NCBI GenBank assembly: GCA_958009055.1
Contig: OY253652.1
Coordinates: forward strand, 186,001-250,000
From: Choricystis sp. odSpoLacu1
Taxonomy: Eukaryota > Chlorophyta > Trebouxiophyceae
Direction: 5' to 3'
Length of the DNA: 64,000 nt
The notes under the pieces were generated by a model. It was not told the DNA's origin and made no database searches. It saw only the letters and a list, made by a program, of their open reading frames with translations. Position 1 is the first letter of the stretch, and the number at the start of each line of letters is the position of its first letter. Positions 29,676 through 41,051 of the stretch are shown one piece after another. Both the position numbers and the translations under genes were made by a program.

Positions 29676-31777
29676 TCAGTGGCCGGCGTGGTGCTTCTTG
29701 CCCTCACCCGCTGGGAAGCTGGCCAACACTTTGGGGTCGGTGAGGTCGATGCCGACGTCGCCGATCGACTCTTTCTTGGGCGTGTACGAGATGTGGGTGG
29801 GCGCGATAAGCTTGCGCACGGGGGCCACCACCATGCCCTGGGGCTGCACGTTGGACCCCACAGGCGCCACCGTGATGGCTTGGGGCTGAATGTTGGCGCC
29901 CTGGGGCTGGACGTTGGCCCCGATCGCGCCCACATAAATCAGCCCGGGCTGCACCGAGAAACCCTGCGGGGACACCGACAGCCCAACGTTGTTGATGAAG
30001 ATCAACTGGGGCTGAATGTTGAAGAAGGTGCCCCCCACGTCGGCCAGGGTGTTGCGGATGGAGATGAGGCGGGGGATGATGTTGAGGCCGACGGCGGAGA
30101 TGTCGGCGCCCGTGGCCGACTCGGACAGGACGCAGGGCTTGAAGTTGATGAAGGAGCCCGCGGTGGCAAACTTGGTCAGGCTGTGAGGGGAGGTGGGGGT
30201 GGGGTTGAGGAAGAGGTGAGCAAAAATGAAAGAAGAAGAACGCCGCCACCCACCCCACCCTCACACACAAAAAACAAAGCACTCACGACGCAGGCGGCGC
30301 CCCAATGTTCTTGCCATCCATCAGGCTGCTCAGGAAGGAGGGGTCGGTCAGATGGAACTTGGGCTCAAACTCGTCGCCCGAGGCGAGGGCGGACAGGTGG
30401 CCGTGCGCGTCGACCATCACGCGGCCGAGTGCGGTCGCGGCTTTGGCCCCATCCCCCTCCTTCTGCAGCAGCACCTGGGACAGCACCGCCGCCCAGTTGC
30501 GGTAGTCGTGGGGCATGTCGTTGGACAGGTCGAGGGGGTCGTCCATGATTTCGATGGGGGTGGGGGCGCCCGGGCCGGACAGCAGGCGGCGCTTGCCCGC
30601 GATCGGGGGCGCGTCGTCGGCGTTGGTGGGCGTCTTGGCGAGGTCGATGTCGATGGGGGCGTACGAGATGCCGACGGGGGACACGGCTTTGCCGCCGGGA
30701 CCAATGGCTTTGCCGGTGGGGACGACGGCGATGTCGTTGGGGGCGACGTTGAAGCCTTGGGGTTGCACGTTGTCGCCGACAGGGGCGACAGCGATGAGGA
30801 AGGGAGCCACCTGCATGCCCTGGGGCTGCACCGAGTAGCCCACTGGGTTGACCAGGATGAGGCCGGGCTGGAGGTTGATGGCGGTGGCCGAGATGGAGGC
30901 CTGAGGGGGGAAGGGTGGAGGGGAGCGTGTGTCGAGGCAAGGATTTCGACTGCGGCCCGCGCGACCCCCCCAAACTCCCCCCTTCCCTCTCTGCACTCAC
31001 CCCGCGCGTCGCCAGCACCAGCCCTTCCGGCTGAATGTTGACCCCCGTCACACCCGCCAGCAGGCCGGTGTTGGACCAGGACACGAGGCAGGGCGCAAAG
31101 TTGACGCCAAACGCGGCCAGTGACAGCCCCGTGATCGAGCGCGCAATGGCAGCAGCCGAGTTGGCAAACTTGCTGGGCTGCGCAATCGACTTGCCCGTCA
31201 CCTTGATGTTGTACTGGCCCAGCTTGGCGTTGAGGGCGTCCATCCAGGCGGTCTCGTTCTTGCCGGCGAAGAGCTTGTCGCCGAGCGCGTTGAGCTTTGT
31301 CGTCGTCGCGTTCACCTTGGGGTCGGTCGTGGGGTCCCACGCCAGTTTACCCGTGGCGTTGAGTTTGGCGGCGACTTCATCACCCCATTTGACGAGCGGG
31401 TCGACGGCGGTCAGGTTTTTAGTCACCGAGCCGCTGGTGTAGTTCTTGGCCAGCGCTTTGGCCGCCAGCGCCGCGTGCGCCTTGGCGGACACGCCCGCCC
31501 AGTCGGACGTGTTGAACCCCCACTGCGGGTTGGCGGCCAGCAGGGAGGTGGCTTGGACGTACGCGTGCGTCTCGTCGTGGAGCAGGGGGATGACGTCCAG
31601 CGCGGCGTCCACCCCACCCTCACGCAGCAGCAGGACGGAGGCCACCAGGTGGGCCAGGCCCCCGTAGTCGGCTTCCCGGGCGGCGACGTCGGGGTTGGGG
31701 AGGCCGGGGAGGGGTGGGGCGGAGCGCGCGGACGCGGTCGCCGCGAGCGCGAGGAGCGCCAGCGTGGTGAAGCGCAT
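29676..31777 (-). CDS. Secreted VQPQG/VAP-repeat protein, function unknown
   Basis: Three exons: 31001-31777, 30287-30900 and 29676-30180, 631 residues. A cleavable signal peptide is clear (MRFTTLALLALAATASARS). A helical N-terminal domain of about 200 residues with several N-x-S/T sites follows. Then come two blocks of short strand-like repeats of the form VGxNVQPQGxxVAPxxIxV: block 1 (SWSNTGLLAGVTGVNIQPEG through GYSVQPQGMQVAPFLIAVAP and GDNVQPQGFNVAPNDIAVVP) and block 2 (TGADISAVGLNIIPRLISI through GANVQPQGANIQPQAITVAP). Each block closes with a similar HISY/GISYxP...IDL sequence, so block 2 looks like an internal duplication. The regular hydrophobic spacing suggests a beta-solenoid. The export route suggests cell-wall or extracellular location. 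I know no named family. Confidence 0.8.
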
Positions 31778-32006
31778 GGTCGTGTGTTTTTCTGGTGTGG
31801 GGGGGGAAAGAAGCGTTCGTGTGTGTGGGTTTGGCTTTGGGCGGTGCTGGGGGCAGGCGGGCGGCCGCGCCGCAGGGTGGGTCGGTCGGAAGGCGCGCGC
31901 GCGCGCGCGCGGCCGCCGTAGCTGCGCGCGCCCCCATCTTCCCCCCTAGCCTCCGCGCCGCGCCCCGCCGCCAGGTCGCAGCGCGCCCGCGGACGTCAGC
32001 CCAAAA

Positions 32007-32331
32007 TCACACACGTTGTATGGAGTCACTGCAGTGGGCTAAAGCGGGGGGGGGCGCGGGACGGGGGCGGTGCAGTCGTCGTTGTGTCACATGCCAATGC
32101 GAGCGCCTCTGCATTCAAAAGGTCGGCGCACGCGCTTCTCCCCCCGCCGCCGCAGCACCTTGCAACGCAATCAGGCTGCCCCACACGCACTCACCTTGTC
32201 TTGAGAGGGAGGAGGGGAGGGAGAGGGACGACGAGGTTGACAAGAGACACCGCGACGAAAAGAAACACTGTTGTGAAGTGCAAAACCAGCGCGAGCAAGG
32301 CTGAGGCTTCCTCCCCAGCACCGACCGGCAT
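32007..32331 (-). CDS. Possible tiny single-span membrane protein
   Basis: Tentative. Exon 1 32195-32331 encodes MPVGAGEEASALLALVLHFT and continues with a strongly hydrophobic helix, ending in a consensus donor ACAAG/GTGAGTGCG. The best acceptor is CACTGCAG before 32028, after which the frame closes quickly at TGA 32007-32009, giving 52 residues. Without splicing the frame ends at the donor TGA (46 residues). Size and single span recall small subunits of membrane complexes, but no specific family can be named. It lies 93 bp downstream of the PNPase stop on the same strand and could be part of its 3' UTR instead. Confidence 0.33.
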
Positions 32332-32424
32332 CACGTGAGGCAACGCCCACCGACCCACACTCGAAAAAAGGAAAACACGGGTCACACAAAAGCTCACACG
32401 CAAGCACACACGCCTCCCCACTCC

Positions 32425-35400
32425 TCAAAACGCGCGCGGCCTCTCCCCCTCGCGCGCGACCGGCGTGCGCGGCGCGCGGTCGTCGTCTTCATCCTCATCA
32501 TCACTCCACACCTCCGCCTCCGCCACCTGGCGCTCACTCAACGAGATTTTGCCGCCCTCGCCCAGCCCCAGCACAACGACGTCAATGGTGTCGTCCACCG
32601 CGTACCGGGTGGCCGGGTCGCGCAGGCGGGGGGGGGCGAGCTCGGTCACGTGCACAAGGCCGGACCGCCCCCCCCCCAAATCCACAAACACGCCAAAGGC
32701 GGCCACGCCGCGCACGCGGGCGGAGCGGAAGATGTCTCCCGGTGACGGAGGCGGGGGCGGGGGGGCGGCCCGGGCCGCCGCCGCGGCGGCGGCTTCTTCC
32801 TCATAACCAGGCAGCAACGCCTTCACACTCAGTTTGAACCGGCCGCCGTCCCCCACTTCCAGCAGCTTGACGTCCACCTTGTCCCCGGGTTCGTAGCTCG
32901 CCAACGCAGTCGGCCCGCGCGGCAGCTCGGACACGTGGGCCAGGCCGGAGCGGCCAGGCGTGAACTCGACGATGATGCCGAACTTTTCGACCGACGCGAT
33001 CTTGGAGCCCGGGTAGACCGCGCCAGCGACGGGGTCCGTCGTCACAGCCAGGACGGCGGCCTTGGCGGCGGCCACAGCGTCGTCTGTGGGGCCCGAAATC
33101 TCGACGGTGCCGGTGTCGGAGTCGGTGACCTGGATGTCGTCGACGCCGGACGCGTCGCGCAGCGCACGAATCGTGCGCCCGCCCGGCCCAATCAACGCGC
33201 CCAGCTTGTCGATGGGGACTGTCACCAGCGCAATCCTGGGTGCATGCGGCGCCAGCGCGCGCCGAGGCGGCGGCGTCGCGAGGTCCATGCAGGCCAGGAT
33301 GTGGGCGCGCGCGGTTTTGGCGGCGGCGAGCGCGGCCGCCACGATCGGCAGCGTGATGCCTTCCACCTTGATGTCCATCTGGAAGGCGGTGATGGACGCA
33401 GCATCCCCCGCCACCTTGAAGTCCATGTCGCCCAGCGCGTCCTCCGAGCCCAGGATGTCGGTCAGGATGACGAAGCGGTCGGAAGCGGCGTCATCTTTGT
33501 CGCCCCCTTTTTCGAGGACCAACCCCATCGCCACCCCCGCCACCGGCGTCGTCAGCGGCACGCCCGCATCCAGCATGGACAGGCAGCCACCGCACACTGA
33601 CGCCATGGACGACGACCCGTTGGACTCGGTGATGGTGGATTCGACGCGCACGGTGTACGGGAAATCGGGGGAGGGGGCAGGCACAGAGGGCGCGAGCGCG
33701 CGTTCGGCCAGCGTGCCGTGCCCAATCTCCCGCCGCCCGGGCGCCCCCACCCTCCCCGTCTCCCCCACGGAGCAGGGCGGGAAGAAGTATTGCAGATAGA
33801 AGCGGCGCCTGTCGTCGTCGCCGCCGCCCAGCTCGTCCACGCGCTGGGCAGCGACGTCCGCCCCGAGCGTCGTCACCGTCAGCGCCTGTGTCTCGCCGCG
33901 CGTGAACAGGGCGGAGCCATGGGTACGGGGGAGCACGCCCGCGCGGGCGGCGATGGGGCGCACGTCGGAGGGGGAGCGGCCGTCGGATCTGGGGTGTTTT
34001 GGGGTGGGGGTGGGTGAGTGAAGACGCACAACGCAAAAACCCGCTCTCTCTTCCACCCCCTCCTCCTCTCTCCCATCCTCACCTCAACCCCGTGTCCAGC
34101 AGCGCCGCCCGCATGGACGCCGACTGCACGGATTTAAATGCCGCCATGAAGGCCGCCTCCGTGGGGGGCGTGGGGCGGGCGGCGCCGCCGTCGCTGTCGT
34201 CGCTGTCGTCGCTGTCGGTCGCGGCGCCGCCGCGCGCCACCGGCAACCCCGTGTCCGCATCCAGGCCGACCGACGCTGCCGCCGCCCGCCGGGCGCCATC
34301 GATGCGGGCCGACAGATCGTTCTTGGCGAGGCCGGGCTCGCGGAAGGCGGCGTCCAGGGCGGCGCGTGCGGAGGCAGAGACGGCCGCCGCGAGCCCCGCG
34401 TCGGTCAGCGCGCGCTCGGTGCGTTTGTTCTTGCCAATGCGGGCCGCCCACCCGTCCACCGCGGCAGCCACGGTGGCGACGGAGGCAGCCCCCAGGCCGA
34501 CGGCGGCGGCCATGACGTCGTCGGGGATGAAGGAGCCGTAGCCTTCAATCATCAGAACGGCCACTGCGGTACCAGCCACGATCAGATCCAAATCAGACGC
34601 CGCCGCCTGGGCCAGGGACGGGTTGGCCACCAGCCACCCGCCACAGGGGGAGGGGGTGCCCGGTGGGTCGGTGGGTTCAAAATGGGTGTCTTTCGGCAGG
34701 CGCGCGACGCGGGCACCCGCCACCGCGCGACTTAAAGGAATGTCGCTCACCGCCAGGGCCGCCCCCGCCGCCGTGATGGCCAGGGGCTCGGGCGCGTGCA
34801 CGCCGTCATAGGACAGCACCCACACCAGGACCTGGGTGTCGGCAGCCCACCCCTTGGGGATGGCGGGGCGCAGCGGGCGGTCGACCAGCCTCGCGACCAG
34901 CGTCTCCCCATCCTTGGGGCGACCATCCCGCTTGATGAACGACCCCGTCGTCCGCCCCGCTGCCGAGAAGCGTTCCGAGTAGTGGACTTGGAGAGGGACA
35001 AAGGAGCCGTCTCCGGTGGCTGCGCCAGCGCACGCGGTGGCCAGCAGCACGGTGTCGCCGTCGGTGACGGTGACGGCGCCGCCCGCCTGGCGCGCGATTT
35101 CGCCGGTTTCCAGGGTGATCTGTGGATGTGTGTGTGGGAGGGTGCGTGTGTGTGTGTGTGTGGAGGGACGCGGGGAAAGTGAACGCCCCCCCCCCCCCCC
35201 CGCCCCCCAATCCTCGCCCCTCTTTCCCTCTCACACCTTGCGCCCGCCATAGTCCACCTCCAGCTTCTCCACCACGGCGCCCGCCGGCAGGGACACTGGT
35301 TCAGCGTGGGCGGGGGGCGGGGCGCGCCGCATGTGGGAGCGTGGTGTTCCCCCTGGTGTCGGCGCCAAGCGGCGCGGGAGCGGGCGGCCATGTGGGACGG

Positions 35401-35485
35401 GGGGCAGACGGGGTGCCGTGCTGCTGCTGCACACGGCGGGCCGGGCCGCCGCGGGGCGGGAGGGCGTGGCGAGGTGGGCGCGCAT
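32425..35485 (-). CDS. PNP1: Polyribonucleotide nucleotidyltransferase, plastid
   Basis: Phosphorolytic 3'-5' exoribonuclease and polyadenylating enzyme of chloroplast RNA metabolism. Three exons: 35237-35485, 34083-35119 and 32425-33988, 949 residues. The N-terminus MRAHLATPSRPAAARPAV is a transit peptide. RNase PH domain 1 begins ITLETGEIARQAGGAV and contains RLVDRPLRPAIPKGW; an Ala-rich alpha domain follows. RNase PH domain 2 begins RSDGRSPSDVRPI and includes FTRGETQALTVTTLG and the active-site loop DALGDMDFKVAGDAAS. Then come a KH domain (LIGPGGRTIRALRDASG) and two S1 domains (FGIIVEFTPGRSGLAHVSEL and FGVFVDLGGGRSGLVHVTEL). Most PNPases have one S1; a second is seen here. An acidic tail ends at TGA. 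Confidence 0.93.
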
Positions 35486-35703
35486 TTGGCCGCCGACGTG
35501 AATGCGGAGGTGCGTGTGTGTGTGCGGCGTGACGTTTCACACGACAAGCCTGCCGCCGTGAGAGTGTCGGACGAAAATGTGTGATACGTGGGTTGAGAGA
35601 GTTGGGAGGAGAGCGGGGGAGGCGCTCGGCTTTTCCCGCAAGGAAAAGCTCACCGCCGTTGTGTCGGTTTCGCACCGCTCTCGTCCACCACTCTTTTCGC
35701 GTT

Positions 35704-37269
35704 TCACATCCCGCCCACCCGCCTCCCCCGCACCCTCTCATAAATATGGTCAAACGGCACCGTCCCGTGCAGCATGGCGTTCCACCACGCCATGTCGGGG
35801 GCGGACGCCGCGGCACGGGCGCGCGAGGAGAAGGGCAGGACGCGTGCGACGACGCGTTTCACCGCTGCCCGCCGCGCCGCCGCGCGCCGCTGCGCCGCGA
35901 AGAACGCTTTCCACGCGTCCCTCGCGGCGGCATCCTCGGGTGGTTCAGACAGCGGGGGCGGCCTGTTGGTGACGGCCAGCTCGCGCTCCATGTCTTGCAG
36001 GGCGTAGCGGGCGGCACGGCGGGAACGGTCAAACGAGGTCAGCGCGTCTGCGATTGCGGCCTGCTCCGCGGCTTCATCACCACTTGCCACGCCAGCCAGC
36101 GCGCGCATAATTTCAGCAGCCAACACCGCCCCATCCTCCAGCGCGGACGCCGCCCCCTAGCCGAGTTGGGGGGTGTTGGTGGTTGCTGCGTCGCCGACGA
36201 GTGCGACTCCACCCGCCGGCACCGCCAAAGACGACGCCCTCACCAAACGGGCCAGCTTCCCTGTTTCCGCGCCCGGGGCTAAAATTAGGGCCAGGATGGA
36301 GGACCGCCAGGCGGCAGGGAAGGAGGCGGAACGCGCGCCCAGCACACCGTCTAGGAGCGGGGCAAAAGCGTCAGGCCCCGCGCCGTCAGGCAGGCTCTCA
36401 TACACGCCCGCCGACTGGGAGAGGAGGCCCGACCATCCCTTGCCCCCCGGCCGCCTGTGCACCGCCATGGAGCCAGCGTAAGGGGCGCCCTTGACTCCCG
36501 GGGGGGTGGGGGGCGGGGAAAAGATGGCAAACGTGGTCGCGCGCCCCGAGATGTCGAGACCAAGGGCTGCGGCGCCGTCGTCACTCAAGCCGTGGAACGT
36601 CTTGTAGTTAGTGGCAGAGACGGGCGACGGCAGCTCCGACGTGGTCAGCACGCCCGCCGCGACCAGTGCGGCGCGCGTGGCGGACGCGCCACCGTCGGCA
36701 GCGACCAGCAGATCATAGCGCGACGCGGGGCTGCCATCATGGAACTCGACCACGCGCGCGTCGACGTCGACGTCGCGCAGCGGTGCCCCCCAGTGCAGGT
36801 CGATGCGTCCCGTCGCGGAGGCAGCCGCTGCCAAGCACCCCACCATGTGAGCCCTGTCCACCATGAACAGGGCGGCCGGATTGCGGGACGTGGCGGCCGC
36901 GTTCAGAGTCGCTTCGTCCGCGTCGGGTGGGGCGAGGCGGGAGATGGTGCCGGGTCCGTCGGTCGCGCCAGAAAACATGGCCGTCTCTGCCAGCCGCCTT
37001 CCTTCCGTCATGGGGCCCACATCCACGCCCGCATCGATGAGTGGGCCCAGGGCGCGGGCGGCGCCCAGCACCATGCCGTACGTGCGGCGTTCGTCGGCGC
37101 CGTTGGTTGCGTCGGCTTCGGGGCGCGCTTCAAAAACATCCACCCGAAACCTGGGGTTTCTAGCGAGCGCCAGGGCGGTGGACAGGCCGCCCGGACCGCC
37201 GCCCACGACAACGGCGCGCAGTGGGCGGGTCGGGGCGGCGGACGCGGAGGGGGGGAGTGTGCGGCGCAT
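35704..37269 (-). CDS. FAD-dependent monooxygenase with an in-frame TAG
   Basis: Aromatic-ring-hydroxylase/kynurenine-monooxygenase-like flavoprotein. A single exon of 522 codons is open except for TAG at 36157-36159. Seen: Rossmann motif VVVGGGPGGLSTALALARNP, DxxxVFEARPEAD, a second FAD contact LLVAADGGASATRAALVAAG, and the C-terminal LVGDAATTNTPQLG. Family members continue directly with a G-x-G...ALEDA helix; here the sequence after the stop reads GAASALEDGAVLAAEI in the same frame, so the stop sits inside the FAD-binding motif. The C-terminal part then runs on to WWNAMLHGTVPFDHIYERV and TGA. A CAG (Gln) to TAG change would explain it. It may be a sequencing error, nonsense allele or early pseudogene. 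The substrate is unknown. Confidence 0.75.
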
Positions 37270-37640
37270 AGTGAGTGCGACACGTCGGGCTTTGTGTTCC
37301 TCGCGCTGCTGCTGATGCCGGCCAAATCAAACGATCACCCTTGCTCCCGCTGTGGGTCAGGGAAAGGGTTCAAGCAGCACGCACGCTCTGCAGCTGCAGG
37401 CGGGAGCCGGGGGGGGCAGAGAGCGCGAGGGAGGGGGGGAGAAGGCCACCGCAAAAAAACAAAAACGCAATTGTGGGCCCCTGATGTTTGTGTTTTCCAG
37501 ACTTCCTTTTCTCTCTTGCTGCACCTTCCCCCCACCCGACCGACTCTGCATGAAAAGCATAAGCGAAGGCTCGTGTGCGTTGGTGTTTGCAGGAAGCATA
37601 CCCCCACCCCCCTCTGAAAAAAAAACCACTCTCTCCCCCT
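37270..37640. other. Intergenic: FAD monooxygenase promoter side, RPT6 3' side
   Basis: This 371-base gap separates two minus-strand genes, with no supported ORF. It includes an A-run near 37453 and 37617-37625 and CT-rich stretches. It should hold one promoter and one 3' UTR. Confidence 0.5.
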
Positions 37641-39185
37641 TCACTTCCACAGCTTCTTCTGCGACACGCTCTTGCTGTCGTCCTTCTTCATCACCTTGGC
37701 CGCCGCCAGCTCAAAGTCTTCCTGCGTCACGTGCGCCCGCCGCTCGCGCAGGGCAAACATGCCGGCCTCCGTGCACGTGGCCTTAAGCTCGGCGCCCGAG
37801 GCGCCGGGCAGGAGTTCGGCGACACGGCGCAGGTCGACGCCGCGCACCAGGTTCATCTTGCGCGAGTGAATTTTAAGCACATCCACGCGCGCCCCCTCCC
37901 CTGGCGCCGGGATCTCCACCTTGCGGTCGATGCGCCCCGGGCGCAGCAGGGCGGGGTCCAGGATGTCGAGGCGGTTGGTGGCCATGATGATTTTGATTTG
38001 GTTGGTCGCTTCGAAACCGTCCAGCTGGTTGAGCAGCTCCAGCATTGTCCTCTGCACCTCTGAATCGCCGGACGAGTCGCTCGACCTCGCCGACCCAATG
38101 GAGTCGACTTCATCCATGAAGATGATGGAGGGCGCGTGCGCGCGCGCCATGACAAAGAGTTCGCGCACCATGCGCGACCCTTCGCCAATGTACTTTTGCA
38201 CCAGCTCGGAACCCGACACCCTGATGAACGTGCAGTCCGTGTGGTGCGCCACCGCGCGCGCCAGCAGCGTCTTGCCGGTGCCAGGGGGGCCATACATGAT
38301 GACACCTTTTGGTTGAGCAATGCCGAGCGCGTCAAACAGGTCGGGGTGCTTGATCGGCAGCTCGATCACTTCTTTAATCTCCTTGATCTGTTTGTCCAGC
38401 CCGCCCACCATGTCGTACGTGGAGTCGGGCACTTTCTCCACTTTCATGAGGGAGACGAGGGGGTCGACCTTGGTGGGGAGGAGGAGGTGGAGGGCGTACG
38501 AGTCGTTGCGCAGCGCGACGCGCGCGCCCGGAGTCACGGCGCCCACATCGATGGAGGCGTCGATGTCGACGACGTAGCGGCCCTCGGGGTGGACTTTGAC
38601 CAGGACTTTGGATTTGCCCATGACCTGTGGGAGTGGGGGGGAGGGTGTGGGTGCGTGGACAGTGTGTGTTTTTTTTCTGGTGCGCCCGTGTGTGTTCCAA
38701 CCCTCTCTCTCCTTCCCACCTTGATCACTTCGCCCACGTAAGAGCCGGGCTCCTGCAGCAGCTGCAGCTCCTCGCGCAGCATGCGCACTGTGTGTGTGGG
38801 AAGAAGAAGAAGGAAGGGGGTGGTTTGGGTGGGGTTTTGGTGTGGTGGGTTCCGACCGAGCGAAAAAACGCGCGATGCGCGCGGGGGGTGTCCAATCCCC
38901 GTCCCCGCGCCCCGCGCCCGCGCCTCTCCCCCGCTCCGCCACCCCAGCCACAGAGCCCGCATTAATGTCCTCTCTCGCCGCCTCCTCTCTACCCACACCC
39001 GTCCCCGCCACCCCCATCCCACACACACCTTTGCTGTTCAGCTCGTTGCGCTGCGCCTCGAGCCGCCTCAGCGTCGCCCCCCGGTCCCGCACCGCTTGCT
39101 CCGCCTCCTCGATCTTGCCCCGGTAGTAGGCTTGCAGGCCGTCGCCCACGGGGCGGGGGGCGGGGGGGGGCGCGGCTTTGGCCAT
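37641..39185 (-). CDS. RPT6: 26S proteasome regulatory ATPase subunit RPT6
   Basis: AAA+ ATPase of the 19S base that unfolds ubiquitinated substrates. Three exons: 39029-39185, 38720-38787 and 37641-38624, 402 residues; donors are GTGTGT and GTGGGA. An N-terminal coiled coil ([20 protein letters not shown]) is followed by the OB domain, then [20 protein letters not shown], Walker [18 protein letters not shown], Walker [13 protein letters not shown], sensor IIMATNRLD, arginine-finger region [15 protein letters not shown], and the C-terminal [17 protein letters not shown]. The KKLWK end distinguishes RPT6 from the other five RPT subunits. Stop TGA. Confidence 0.95.
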   Translation of the reverse strand: MAKAAPPPAPRPVGDGLQAYYRGKIEEAEQAVRDRGATLRRLEAQRNELNSKGVCGMGVAGTGVGREEAAREDINAGSVAGVAERGRGAGAGRGDGDWTPPARIARFFARSEPTTPKPHPNHPLPSSSSHTHSAHAARGAAAAAGARLLRGRSDQGGKEREGWNTHGRTRKKTHTVHAPTPSPPLPQVMGKSKVLVKVHPEGRYVVDIDASIDVGAVTPGARVALRNDSYALHLLLPTKVDPLVSLMKVEKVPDSTYDMVGGLDKQIKEIKEVIELPIKHPDLFDALGIAQPKGVIMYGPPGTGKTLLARAVAHHTDCTFIRVSGSELVQKYIGEGSRMVRELFVMARAHAPSIIFMDEVDSIGSARSSDSSGDSEVQRTMLELLNQLDGFEATNQIKIIMATNRLDILDPALLRPGRIDRKVEIPAPGEGARVDVLKIHSRKMNLVRGVDLRRVAELLPGASGAELKATCTEAGMFALRERRAHVTQEDFELAAAKVMKKDDSKSVSQKKLWK

Positions 39186-39551
39186 TGTGTTGGGTGGAGA
39201 GGCCGTTGGGCAGGTGTGTGCACAGACGCCGCCCTGCGCACACGGTGTGGCGAGAGGGGGAACGCGGGAGAGTCGGGGGAGAACCGTTCGCAGCAGGGGA
39301 AGCAGGTGTGCGAGTCAGAGGGTGGATTGCCACCGACGCGCTGCTCTTCTTTTCGGGTGAGTGACGACTCCAAAACGCAGCTGCTTTGCTCACTCTTTTT
39401 GCCTCGCGTCACGCCCGCCCCCCCCGCGCCAGGGGCAGGCCCACCCCACCGCCTCGGCAGAGCACCACTCCTGTCCACACCCCTTGATCCCGGCCGCGGT
39501 TTGGCGGACACGCCCGCGCCTCGCGCTCTTTCGCCACACACCACCACCACA
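39186..39551. promoter_or_regulatory. Divergent region, RPT6 / unknown gene
   Basis: These 366 bases between divergent starts should carry both promoters. I searched by eye for a plant-type proteasome-box element and saw none clearly. No ORF of its own. Confidence 0.4.
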
Positions 39552-40564
39552 ATGCGCCGCGGTCGCAAGCGCGCGCCGCCGCCGCCGGCGACTCACCCCG
39601 CCAAGGCGGCCGCCCTGCGGGACACGGACGCGGTGAGTGTGCGTGTGAGGCCCCGCTGCCGGCGTGTAACTTGCCGGCAGCACAGGGGGCGCCCCCCACG
39701 CGTCTTGGCTCGCTCCTCCCGCCTGCCCACTGCGCCTCCCGCCCTCCCGCCTCGCGTATCGCCCGCCCACTCCCCGCCATGCGCTCGGAACGCGGTCGTG
39801 GTCGTGCCCCAGCTGACGGGGGGGGTGCCGATGCGGGCGGGAGGGAGGTCGAGGCACAGTGGGAGGCCCCCCCTCTCCAAGCGCGCGCCGCGGTCGCCTC
39901 TCGTCTCCGCCCCTCCCTTGCTGACACCTCCCTTCCCACCCACCCACCACAGCAGCCCGCCCGCCCGCCCCGCCGCCACCGCGCCCACGCGTCGGCCGTG
40001 CCCCGCCCTCCCCCCCCCACGCCGCCCCCCCCCTCCCCGTCTCCCCCGGGCGGCGTGACTCTGACTCTCTACGTGCGGTGGCACGCGCGTGGCGGGCGGT
40101 CGCGCGTGCACGCGCTGCCCCTGCGCCCCGTGCCCTCCATCGACGCGCTCCAGGGCGTCCCCCGCTCCCTGCTGGACCGCGCGTTTGTGGGGGGGGCGGC
40201 CGCCCGGCCGCCTCATCTGGCCTCTGACGATTTTTACCGGTTCACCCCCACCGCGGAGTGCCTCTCCCTCCCCCCCGACGTCGCGCGCACCGAGTTTCGC
40301 CTGACGGCGGCTCCCTCTGCTCCTGAGGCGGGAGGGTGGGAGTATGGTTTGCTGCGGCGGGATTTAGGCCCTGTTGTCGACCCCTCCAAAAACGACATGC
40401 TCGTCACCGTCGTCGAATTCGAGTCCGCCGCCCTCGTGGCGGGCGCCCTGGGCGTGCGACTGGCCATGGTGGCGTACCCGGTGGTGTGTGTGCGGCGGGT
40501 GTTCCTGGACGACGCGTGCGCGCGGCTGGAATCTGATCCCGACGCGTTCACGGGTGTGCTTTAG
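39552..40564 (+). CDS. Uncharacterised protein with basic N-terminus
   Basis: I do not recognise the family. Exon 1 39552-39632 and exon 2 39953-40564, 230 residues, joined in phase 0 by a 320-base intron with GTGAGTGTG donor and CACCACAG acceptor (a second AG three bases on would delete one Gln). The first exon, MRRGRKRAPPPP, looks like a nuclear-localisation signal. After a Pro-rich linker comes one compact domain: GVTLTLYVRWHARGGRSRVH, WEYGLLRRDLGPVVDPSKND, MLVTVVEFESAALVAGALGV and YPVVCVRRVFLDDACARLES, suggesting an alpha/beta fold. No catalytic signature is visible. Stop TAG. Confidence 0.6.
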
Positions 40565-41051
40565 TTCCTGCGCTTCTTGTGACACACACCTCGCACACAT
40601 GAACACAGACGACCCCGCGGGCTGCGCGCGGGCCGGTGTGTGAATTGGCTGTACCATACCCGTCCCTTGACCTCGTTGTTTTTCGCGTTTCCGCTTTCCC
40701 AGCGTTCTTTTTTGTTTGCTTTTTCTGCTCTACCCTCTGTCAACACACACGTGTTTTGCTTTTTTTTTTTTTTCTCGCCATCATCGGCACCCTACAAACA
40801 CAAAGGAAAAGGAAAAGGGGGGGGGCAAACAATAAGGAGGGGGGGGAGGGGGGCGAGCGCGCGCGCGCGTTTTTCGTTGTTGTTGGATCTCTTCGCGGCG
40901 CCCGTCTCTTCTCTCCCTCTCTCTCTCTCCCCCCACGGTGGTCCCTTTTCTGGCGCCCCGGCGCGCGGCACCCCCGCGCCAGGGCGCAAGGCGGCAAGGC
41001 CGCATCTCGTGGCGGCGGCGCCCCGTCCTCGTCCACCCGCTCCTCTCCTCC
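40565..41051. other. Convergent intergenic region
   Basis: These 487 bases between two converging stops hold a T15-type run near 40759-40773, A/G-rich stretches at 40800-40850, a (GC)n tract near 40856-40868 and CT repeats near 40912-40930. No gene is recognised. Confidence 0.5.

Noticed and set aside
36157..36159. Reassignment of TAG to glutamine, as in some ulvophyte algae
   Set aside because: TAG ends at least five other genes here (exonuclease, glycosyltransferase, 39.5-kb unknown, INTS1, ABA4-like) at the expected C-termini, so it is a normal stop.
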